Source of the DNA: an uncultured Mesocricetibacter sp.
GTDB taxonomy: Bacteria > Pseudomonadota > Gammaproteobacteria > Enterobacterales > Pasteurellaceae
Assembly (NCBI GenBank): GCA_905373425.1
Contig: CAJPST010000081.1
Location: forward strand, 1-9,815
Length of the DNA stretch: 9,815 bases
Direction: 5' to 3'
How positions within the stretch are numbered: position 1 is the first letter of the stretch; each line of letters opens with the position of its first letter. The position numbers and the translations under genes are program-made. The notes beneath the pieces are model-generated. The model made no database searches and was not told the origin of the DNA. It was given only the letters and a program-made list of their open reading frames with translations. Shown here piece after piece: positions 4,432-9,815 of the stretch.

Positions 4432-5922
4432 TTACACTTTTTTCTTCATCGCACCCGATGGTTTGCGCCAGACACGGCCTGCTTTGGCAATCAGTTTATC
4501 CGCCTCTGTCGGCCCCCAAGTGCCTGCTTCATATTCATACACTCTGCCGCGTTCGGCCTTGTAATCCAGAATAGGTTGTACAAATTTCCAGCAGGCATGA
4601 ACCGCATCGGTACGGGCGAACAAGGTCGCGTCGCCTTTCATTGCATCCAACAACAAACGCTCATAAGCGGTTAACAGGCTCGGAGAGGCTAAATCCGCAT
4701 AACGGAAATCCATCGAAACTTCCTTGGATTCAAACCCGGCGCCCGGTTTTTTCAAGCCGAAACGCATAGAAATGCCTTCATCCGGTTGAATGCGGATGAT
4801 CAGTTTATTCTCCGGTGCACTTTTACTGAATACCGGGTGCGGCGTGGTTTTAAAATGAATCACCACTTCTGTGACCCGTACCGGCAAGCGTTTTCCGGTA
4901 CGCACATAAAACGGCACGCCCGCCCAACGCCAGTTATCAATCTCACAGCGTAATGCCATATAAGTTTCAGTGTTAGAATCTTCAGGCACGCCTTTTTCCT
5001 GTAAATAACCTGCTACTGTTTCACCGTTGATTTCTGCTTTAACGTATTGAGCCAACACGAGATTATTTTTCAAATCTTCCTGAGTTAACGGGTGCAAACA
5101 GTGTAATACTTTCGCCACCTCGTCACGCATCGAATTGGCATTGATAATTGCCGGCGGTTCCATGGCCACCATTGCCAACACTTGTAACAAGTGATTCTGA
5201 AACATATCACGCATCGCGCCGGAACCATCGTAATAACCGCCGCGATCTTCTACGCCGATAGATTCCGCACCGGTAATTTCCACATATTCAATGTAGTTAC
5301 GATTCCACAGCGGCTCAAATAGTCCGTTAGAGAAGCGCAAGACCAACAAATTTTGCACCGTTTCTTTGCCGAGATAATGGTCGATACGGTAAATTTGATG
5401 TTCTTCAAAGAAACGGTGGATTTGAATATCCAAGGCATGCGCGGTTTTTAAGTCGTAACCGAAAGGTTTTTCCACGATAATCCGCTTCCAACCGTATTCT
5501 TCGGTATTCAAACCATGTGCGGCGAGGCATTCGGGAATCACGCCATACAAACTCGGCGGTGTGGACATATAGTATAAGGTGTTGCCGCAAGTTTGATATT
5601 TGTCATGTAACTCATCAATACGCGACACTAATTTGCCATAATCCTGCGCATCAGAAGTGTTAATCGGTTGATAATAAAGATGAGAGCAAAATTTCTCCAG
5701 CATATCACCGTTAGCTTTTTCATGTTTAATGAGTGCCTGACGCATCTTTTCACGAAATGTTTCATCATTTAGTTCGCTGCGTGCCACGCCCAACACAGAG
5801 AAGTTCTCCGTTAAACGTCCGATTTTATACAGGTTATACAGCGCCGGAATCAGTTTGCGGTGAGTCAAGTCACCCGAGGCTCCAAAAATTACAATACAAT
5901 TATTTTCTGCATTTACATTCAT
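4432..5922 (-). CDS. zwf: Glucose-6-phosphate 1-dehydrogenase
   Basis: The 496-residue cytoplasmic enzyme oxidises glucose 6-phosphate to the lactone and makes NADPH, opening the oxidative pentose phosphate pathway. The N-terminal coenzyme site has the family motif GASGDLTHRK (14-23); EKPFG is at 151-155. The substrate-binding signature RIDHYLGKE is at 179-187, and the catalytic His is expected at H244 (FQNHLLQ). Length is normal and no key motif is missing. The start MNVNAENN is supported by AGGA seven bases before the ATG. cysQ ends 81 bases upstream on the same strand; pgl follows 87 bases downstream. Together with pgl it forms a functional pair. No regulator site could be recognised in the cysQ-zwf gap. 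Confidence 0.97.
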   Translation of the reverse strand: MNVNAENNCIVIFGASGDLTHRKLIPALYNLYKIGRLTENFSVLGVARSELNDETFREKMRQALIKHEKANGDMLEKFCSHLYYQPINTSDAQDYGKLVSRIDELHDKYQTCGNTLYYMSTPPSLYGVIPECLAAHGLNTEEYGWKRIIVEKPFGYDLKTAHALDIQIHRFFEEHQIYRIDHYLGKETVQNLLVLRFSNGLFEPLWNRNYIEYVEITGAESIGVEDRGGYYDGSGAMRDMFQNHLLQVLAMVAMEPPAIINANSMRDEVAKVLHCLHPLTQEDLKNNLVLAQYVKAEINGETVAGYLQEKGVPEDSNTETYMALRCEIDNWRWAGVPFYVRTGKRLPVRVTEVVIHFKTTPHPVFSKSAPENKLIIRIQPDEGISMRFGLKKPGAGFESKEVSMDFRYADLASPSLLTAYERLLLDAMKGDATLFARTDAVHACWKFVQPILDYKAERGRVYEYEAGTWGPTEADKLIAKAGRVWRKPSGAMKKKV

Positions 5923-6003
5923 TTAATTTTCCTAAAGATGATTTTATGTCATGAAAGCCATGTAATAATGCAATATTATTAAGGAAATTACCAATAGCTA
6001 CAA

Positions 6004-6804
6004 CTAATCAAATTGAAAGATATTATGCCAGTCAACGCGCGCATTGGTCATGACGAAATGCGGATTAATTAAAGTATCACGACGGTTATAACTTAATGGG
6101 CGGAAACTGATGTCAAAAATCGTCCCGCCCAATTCACCGAGCAGCACTTCCGCTGCCGCAGTATCCCACTCTCCGGTTTTGCCTAAGCGCACATAACAAT
6201 CGGCGATACCTTCGGCAACCAAGCCTGCTTTCAAACTGCTGGAGCCGTACGGCATAAGAATCGGATTGTAACCGGCTCGCAAACAACGGCGAATTTTTTC
6301 AGGATCGGAAGAGCCAAAGGCAATTTTAATATTAATTGTCGGGGTTTCAGATAGTCTCTCAAGTTGACGCAAGCGATTGTTTTCCCACAAGAATGCACCT
6401 TTTCCGCGCACTGCATAGTAGGTTTTTCCAAGCATTGGGGCGTGAATAATACCGAATTGAGGCTGGTTATATTCCACCAGACAAATCATCACGGAGAACT
6501 GATCGGTACGGTTAATAAACTGTTGCGTACCGTCCAATGGATCGATCAGCCAATAACGCGCCCAACTGCTTCGCTCGGCAAGCGGAATATTGCAATTTTC
6601 CTCCGACAAGACCGGGATATCAGGCGTAAGTGCGGTCAGTTTTTGGGTCAAAAAATGGCTGACAAATAAATCTGCATTAGTTACCGGCGTATTATCTGGT
6701 TTTGTGCTGATTTTGACAGGAGTTTTATAAAAATCTTTCAAATGCTCACCTGCTTGATAAGCTATATCAAGAGTGGATTGCAAAAGTTCATGAGAAATAT
6801 GCAC
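6004..6804 (-). CDS. cysQ: 3'(2'),5'-bisphosphate nucleotidase CysQ
   Basis: The 266-residue protein belongs to the inositol monophosphatase-like, Mg-dependent, Li-sensitive family. It removes the 3'-phosphate from 3'-phosphoadenosine 5'-phosphate (PAP), a by-product of sulfate assimilation, and may also act on PAPS. Metal-binding motifs are intact: PVTNAD (40-45), VLSEEN (65-70), WLIDPLDGT (85-93, Asp88 and Asp91) and EWDTAAAE (212-219, Asp214). The start codon is GTG at 6802-6804, chosen because AGGAG lies six bases upstream and no better ATG is near. An uptake signal lies inside at 6628-6636. The gene is divergent from rraB and lies 81 bases upstream of zwf, possibly in the same transcript. 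Its length matches Haemophilus CysQ and is slightly longer than E. coli CysQ. Confidence 0.94.
   Translation of the reverse strand: MHISHELLQSTLDIAYQAGEHLKDFYKTPVKISTKPDNTPVTNADLFVSHFLTQKLTALTPDIPVLSEENCNIPLAERSSWARYWLIDPLDGTQQFINRTDQFSVMICLVEYNQPQFGIIHAPMLGKTYYAVRGKGAFLWENNRLRQLERLSETPTINIKIAFGSSDPEKIRRCLRAGYNPILMPYGSSSLKAGLVAEGIADCYVRLGKTGEWDTAAAEVLLGELGGTIFDISFRPLSYNRRDTLINPHFVMTNARVDWHNIFQFD
6628..6636 (+). other. DNA uptake signal sequence inside cysQ
   Basis: Exact AAGTGCGGT, antisense to cysQ; it encodes part of LTALTPD. Confidence 0.9.
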
Positions 6805-6938
6805 AATAAGCTCCTTTTGAATACGCCAACCTTACGTTTATTGTACACAATTTTATAAAAAGATCAGTGAGAAATCGCGGGATTTATGCAAATTATGTTA
6901 GTATAAGGCAGTTTTTATCGCTATAAATGAGGATCACA
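6805..6938. promoter_or_regulatory. Divergent cysQ / rraB promoter region
   Basis: Both genes start outward from this 134-base AT-rich gap, so promoters for both must lie here. For cysQ (minus strand) TACAAT at 6840-6845 is a good -10, but the -35 is weak (CTGATC or ACTGAT at about 6862-6868). For rraB (plus strand) TATAAG at 6902-6907 may be the -10, without a clear -35. No operator or riboswitch was recognised. Confidence 0.4.
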
Positions 6939-7358
6939 ATGGCAAATTATCAGGAATTACAGGACGAAACGCGCGAAATCATCACCGATTTGCTCAATGA
7001 TGGCAGCGATCCTAAAGCACTTTACATTATCGAACACCACATTGCCCACTATGATTTTGATAAGCTGGAAAAAATCGCCGTGGATGCTTTCAAAGCAGGC
7101 TATGAAGTATCGGAAGCGGAAGAATTTGAAGATGAAAGCGGTAAAGTTATTTTCTGTTTCGATGTCATCAGCGAAACGGAACTAAAAGCCGAAACCATTG
7201 ATAAACAACAGAAAGAAATTATTCCATTGGTGGAAAAACACGGTGGTATCTACGACGGTTGGGGAACCTATTTTGAAGATCCGAATGCGGAAGACGACGA
7301 ATACGGTGATGACGGTGAATTCTTTGATGATGAAGAAGACGAAGTGCGATTACATTAA
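6939..7358 (+). CDS. rraB: Ribonuclease E inhibitor RraB
   Basis: The 139-residue acidic protein matches RraB, which binds the C-terminal half of RNase E and changes which mRNAs the degradosome cuts. Shared features are DETREIITDLL.DGSDP.ALY.IEHH near the N-terminus, AFKAGYEV in the middle, and YDGWGTYFEDPN followed by a very acidic Asp/Glu-rich tail. E. coli RraB is of almost equal length (138). An in-frame ATG four codons earlier (6927) is rejected: the Shine-Dalgarno GAGG at 6929-6932 overlaps it and is spaced correctly for the ATG at 6939, which gives the family's usual MANxQEL start. The gene is single, followed by a strong terminator. Confidence 0.94.
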   Translation: MANYQELQDETREIITDLLNDGSDPKALYIIEHHIAHYDFDKLEKIAVDAFKAGYEVSEAEEFEDESGKVIFCFDVISETELKAETIDKQQKEIIPLVEKHGGIYDGWGTYFEDPNAEDDEYGDDGEFFDDEEDEVRLH

Positions 7359-7377
7359 AAAAACAAGTTCAATTTTC

Positions 7378-7437
7378 ACCGCACTTTAACTGAGCCAAAA
7401 CGTAGTCATTTGGAGCAAAAGTGCGGTCATTTTTTTT
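7378..7437 (+). terminator. rraB terminator made of an inverted pair of uptake signals
   Basis: ACCGCACTTT (7378-7387) pairs over 10 bases with AAAGTGCGGT (7418-7427), followed by an eight-T run near 7430-7437. The two arms are uptake signals at 7378-7386 (minus) and 7419-7427 (plus). Paired uptake signals acting as terminators are well known in Haemophilus. The 30-base loop is longer than usual. Confidence 0.75.
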
Positions 7438-7470
7438 ACTATTTTTATCTAAAACTGATCAAGGTCAATC

Positions 7471-8496
7471 ATGCAAAGTTTAACTCCCTTTCATACTTTC
7501 GCCTTACCTGCAAAGGCAAAGCGAATCGTAGAAATTCAGTCTATTGCGCAATTGCAAACGGTTTGGGCGGAATGTCAACGGCAACACGAACCGGTATTAT
7601 TTTTGGGGCAAGGTAGCAACGTCTTGTTTTTAAAAGATTTCAACGGCACCGTGCTGGTTAACCGTTTAATGGGAATGGCTCATCACGAAGATGAGAATTT
7701 CCATTATTTACACGTCAATGGTGGTGAAAACTGGCATCAGTTGATCGAACATTCTCTTGCCAAGGGAATTTACGGACTGGAAAATTTAGCCTTAATTCCG
7801 GGCTGTGCAGGCTCTGCACCAATTCAAAACATCGGTGCTTACGGTGTTGAATTTAAAGATGTTTGCGATTATGTCGAAGTGCTTGAACCAGACTCCGGAA
7901 AAATTCTTAAATTACCGAATGTTGAATGTCAATTCGGTTATCGCGACAGTATATTTAAACATCAGTATGCGCAAGGCTATGTGGTCACGGCAATCGGCTT
8001 AAAATTGGCGAAAGCATGGGAACCGGTGTTGAAATACGGCTCTTTGGCAGATTTAGCACCAAGTGCGGTCACTCCGGAACACGTTTTCGCAGAAATTTGC
8101 GCCGTGCGTAAGGCTAAACTGCCGGATCCGAAAGAATGTGGCAATGCGGGCAGCTTTTTTAAAAATCCCGTCGTCTCCGCCGATGAATTTAAAAGTTTAC
8201 ATTCAGAATACCCGCATATCCCACATTATCCACAGTCCGACGGTAGCATGAAACTTGCCGCCGGCTGGTTAATTGACCAATGCGGTTTGAAAGGTTATCA
8301 AATAGGTGGAGCGGCAGTACACGATAAACAAGCATTAGTGCTTATCAATAAAAACAACGCTACGGCATCCGATGTAGTGGAACTGGCACATCACATCCGT
8401 CAATCCGTCGCTGTTCGTTTCGGTGTATGGCTACAACCGGAAGTCCGCTTTATCGGAGCTGACGGTGAAGTAGATGCCGAACAGGCTATCAGTTAA
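7471..8496 (+). CDS. murB: UDP-N-acetylenolpyruvoylglucosamine reductase
   Basis: The 341-residue cytoplasmic flavoenzyme reduces UDP-GlcNAc-enolpyruvate to UDP-MurNAc with NADPH, the second committed step of peptidoglycan precursor synthesis. FAD-binding segments are FLGQGSNVLF (44-53) and IPGCAGSAPIQNIGAYGVE (109-127). Active-site residues are R158 (GYRDS), S228 (GNAGSFFKNP) and E324 (QPEVRF), each one position below its E. coli counterpart (159, 229, 325); Y189 matches the extra substrate-binding Tyr of type I enzymes. The length equals the E. coli type (342). AAGG lies seven bases before the ATG. An uptake signal is in the coding sequence at 8061-8069. Only 15 bases separate its stop from the next gene, so they form an operon. 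Confidence 0.97.
   Translation: MQSLTPFHTFALPAKAKRIVEIQSIAQLQTVWAECQRQHEPVLFLGQGSNVLFLKDFNGTVLVNRLMGMAHHEDENFHYLHVNGGENWHQLIEHSLAKGIYGLENLALIPGCAGSAPIQNIGAYGVEFKDVCDYVEVLEPDSGKILKLPNVECQFGYRDSIFKHQYAQGYVVTAIGLKLAKAWEPVLKYGSLADLAPSAVTPEHVFAEICAVRKAKLPDPKECGNAGSFFKNPVVSADEFKSLHSEYPHIPHYPQSDGSMKLAAGWLIDQCGLKGYQIGGAAVHDKQALVLINKNNATASDVVELAHHIRQSVAVRFGVWLQPEVRFIGADGEVDAEQAIS
8061..8069 (+). other. DNA uptake signal sequence inside murB
   Basis: Exact AAGTGCGGT on the coding strand, encoding part of PSAVT. Confidence 0.9.
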
Positions 8497-8511
8497 TCTA
8501 AGGAAAAAATA

Positions 8512-8826
8512 ATGGATTTTAAAGCACATTTAGCAACATTACCGACCATTGAGCATCTCGTCGGTTTAAATGTGTGGGATGCTGAAAAAATAATTCATCA
8601 CATTCCTGCACAAGAGGGTAAATTAGGTTCGCTACGCGTTTATAATGCGCTCGCGCAACAATTTGACGGAAAATTAGACCGCACTTCGGCACAAAAAGGA
8701 TTGGAAATCTTTGCCGAACACACCGCCGACGCCCGCCAAAACCCAGGCAAGCATCCTAATATCGACTTGCTGTTTAAAGTGATCGAGGAAGAGTTAAGTT
8801 ATCGCTTGGAGCCTTTAAATGACTAA
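8512..8826 (+). CDS. DUF2322-type conserved hypothetical protein
   Basis: The 104-residue soluble protein has no signal peptide or membrane segment. Visible features are an N-terminal stretch FKAHLATLPTIEHLVGLNVWD, then IPAQEGKLGSLRVYNALA (about 32-49), then a helix with GLEIFAEHTADARQNPGKHPNIDLLF (about 64-89). This resembles the small DUF2322 family known from Haemophilus and related beta/gamma-proteobacteria, whose role is unknown. It starts 15 bases after murB with AAGGA upstream, and its last 8 bases overlap tehA, so the three genes are probably one transcript with tehA translationally coupled. An uptake signal lies inside at 8678-8686 (minus orientation). The family call is from memory of the pattern; alternatives cannot be excluded. 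Confidence 0.75.
   Translation: MDFKAHLATLPTIEHLVGLNVWDAEKIIHHIPAQEGKLGSLRVYNALAQQFDGKLDRTSAQKGLEIFAEHTADARQNPGKHPNIDLLFKVIEEELSYRLEPLND
8678..8686 (-). other. DNA uptake signal sequence inside the DUF2322 gene
   Basis: ACCGCACTT on the plus strand, encoding part of DRTS. Confidence 0.9.
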
Positions 8827-9772
8827 AGAAAAACCGTTTCCGATTCCCGTTAACTATTTCGGCATGGTGCTAGGTTTAGCCGCTTTCGGTTTGGCTTGGC
8901 GTTATGGTACGACAGTTATTGCCCTATCGGTATCTATCGGCGAAACCCTATTGTTTGCGGCGGGGGCATTCTGGTTGTGCTTTGTTTTGGCCTATATTTA
9001 TAAATGGGTCGCCTATCGCAAACAGGCTCAAGAAGAATTGCGCCATCCGATTTTAGGCTGTTTCGTCAGCTTGATCCCAATTACCACAATGCTTATCGGC
9101 TTGGCGGCATTGCCTTATTTTGCTTACTTGGCTTATAGTTTCATCGCACTCGGAATCGCCGGGCAGCTTGCTTTTTTCGCTTATCGTAGTGCCGGATTAT
9201 GGAAAGGAGGTCACCCGCCGGAAGCCACCTCGCCAGTGTTGTATTTACCTACAGTGGCTACTAATTTTGTCAGTGCTACCTGCTTAGGCACGCTAGGCTA
9301 TAATGACTGGGGAATGTTATTTTTCGGTGCCGGTGTAATTTCATGGTTTATGCTGGAACCCGCGGTAGCACGCCGTTTCCGTAATCTCGAACAGCTTGCC
9401 GAACCTATTCGCCCAATTATGGGCATTCAACTTGCCCCTCCCTTTGTGGGCTGCTCCGCGTATTTTGCAGTTAACGGTGGAGAAGTGGATTTACTGGTAA
9501 AACTGTTAATCGGCTATGGCTTGCTACAACTTTTATTGCTGCTGCGCTTATTGCCTTGGATCGCCATAAAAGGTTTCTCCATGCCGTTTTGGGCATTCTC
9601 TTTCGGCTTGGCTTCCATGGCCGGGGTCGGTTTACATTTACATATCGCCACACAAGGACAATCCATCGGTGTCTTGGGCTTAATTATGTTTTGGTTTGCC
9701 GCAATTTGCATCGGATTACTGTTATTAGGCACGTTGAATTTGATTATTAAAGGAAAGTTTTTGGTTAAATAA
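8819..9772 (+). CDS. tehA: TehA, SLAC1-like anion channel / tellurite resistance protein
   Basis: The 317-residue inner-membrane protein has about ten hydrophobic helices arranged as in the SLAC1/TehA (TDT) family. It aligns well by eye to H. influenzae TehA, the structural model for plant SLAC1 channels. Shared blocks include YFGMVLGLAA (13-22), LIPITTML (85-92), YLPTVATNF (142-150), LFFGAG (167-172), MGIQLAPPFV (201-210) and WAFSFGLASMA (258-268). One of the Phe residues in WAFSFG should be the gating Phe (Phe262 in the H. influenzae structure). The family conducts small anions; the tellurite name comes from resistance on overexpression. Start ATG overlaps the preceding stop; GGAG is eight bases upstream. 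The partner gene tehB is not in the window. Physiological substrate is unknown. Confidence 0.94.
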   Translation: MTKEKPFPIPVNYFGMVLGLAAFGLAWRYGTTVIALSVSIGETLLFAAGAFWLCFVLAYIYKWVAYRKQAQEELRHPILGCFVSLIPITTMLIGLAALPYFAYLAYSFIALGIAGQLAFFAYRSAGLWKGGHPPEATSPVLYLPTVATNFVSATCLGTLGYNDWGMLFFGAGVISWFMLEPAVARRFRNLEQLAEPIRPIMGIQLAPPFVGCSAYFAVNGGEVDLLVKLLIGYGLLQLLLLLRLLPWIAIKGFSMPFWAFSFGLASMAGVGLHLHIATQGQSIGVLGLIMFWFAAICIGLLLLGTLNLIIKGKFLVK

Positions 9773-9775
9773 TCG

Positions 9776-9807
9776 AAAAAGTGCGGTGGAAAATTACCGC
9801 GTTTTTT
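9776..9807 (+). terminator. tehA terminator carrying an uptake signal
   Basis: AAAAAGTGCGGT (9776-9787) pairs with ACCGCGTTTTTT (9796-9807) across a GGAAAATT loop, with two G-U pairs and the T-run forming part of the stem. The uptake signal at 9779-9787 makes the left arm. It closes the murB-DUF2322-tehA operon a few bases after the tehA stop. Confidence 0.8.
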
Positions 9808-9815
9808 AAGATTAT

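Noticed and set aside
5733..5954. Plus-strand open frame over the 5' end of zwf
   Set aside because: It is an antisense shadow of zwf with no ribosome binding site and no recognisable protein features; the same holds for the other overlapping frames inside zwf, cysQ, murB and tehA.
5923..6003. A separate zwf promoter in the cysQ-zwf gap (TTGCAT then CATAAA)
   Set aside because: Spacing is about 19 bases and the -10 match is poor; the gap is AT-rich, so chance matches are expected.
6927..6941. An upstream ATG for rraB giving four extra residues
   Set aside because: The Shine-Dalgarno overlaps that ATG, and the next ATG has correct spacing and the family's usual N-terminus.
7410..7616. Plus-strand frame starting MEQKCGHFFYYF before murB
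   Set aside because: It spans the rraB terminator and runs out of frame into murB; it shows no coding character.

Overview
The window is ordinary chromosome from a member of the Pasteurellaceae, most likely a Haemophilus/Aggregatibacter-type species. Two things point there. The 9-base Hin-type DNA uptake signal sequence AAGTGCGGT (or its complement) occurs 13 times in 9.8 kb. The proteins also closely resemble H. influenzae-type orthologues (MurB, TehA, RraB, Zwf, Pgl, CysQ). No rRNA, tRNA, CRISPR array, transposase or phage gene was found.

Right half (about 4430-9815), housekeeping. On the minus strand cysQ, zwf and pgl are read in that order; zwf and pgl catalyse the first two steps of the oxidative pentose phosphate pathway. 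From the divergent cysQ/rraB intergenic region the plus strand carries rraB (RNase E inhibitor), murB (peptidoglycan precursor synthesis), a small conserved protein of the DUF2322 type, and tehA (SLAC1-like anion channel). Terminators after rraB and tehA are built from uptake signal sequences.

Left half (1 to about 4430), a patchwork. All complete genes are on the minus strand: a GNAT acetyltransferase, a DUF4298 protein, a small lipoprotein, a stand-alone GIY-YIG nuclease, a 5' fragment of gnd (6-phosphogluconate dehydrogenase), a VapD-like protein with a C-terminal extension, and the N-terminal 182 codons of an Asp/Glu racemase cut by the window edge. Nearly every junction holds a copy of one repeat family. 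Its core is 66-77 bp, has terminal inverted repeats (TGATAGCGC.../...GCGCTATCA) and holds two hairpins. Several copies carry a roughly 56-bp tail with an uptake signal and a terminator-like hairpin. Six copies and two half copies lie between 561 and 4426; none was seen to the right.

The most interesting points are: the repeat family itself; a 75-bp perfect direct repeat (1202-1276 and 2730-2804) bracketing about 1.5 kb of cargo; the gnd remnant, whose broken end forms one arm of a repeat hairpin; and the racemase, which has Ala where its family normally has the first catalytic Cys. No fully new multi-gene system is evident. The best candidate for something undescribed is the uptake-signal-bearing REP-like element and its apparent role in shuffling genes next to zwf/pgl.
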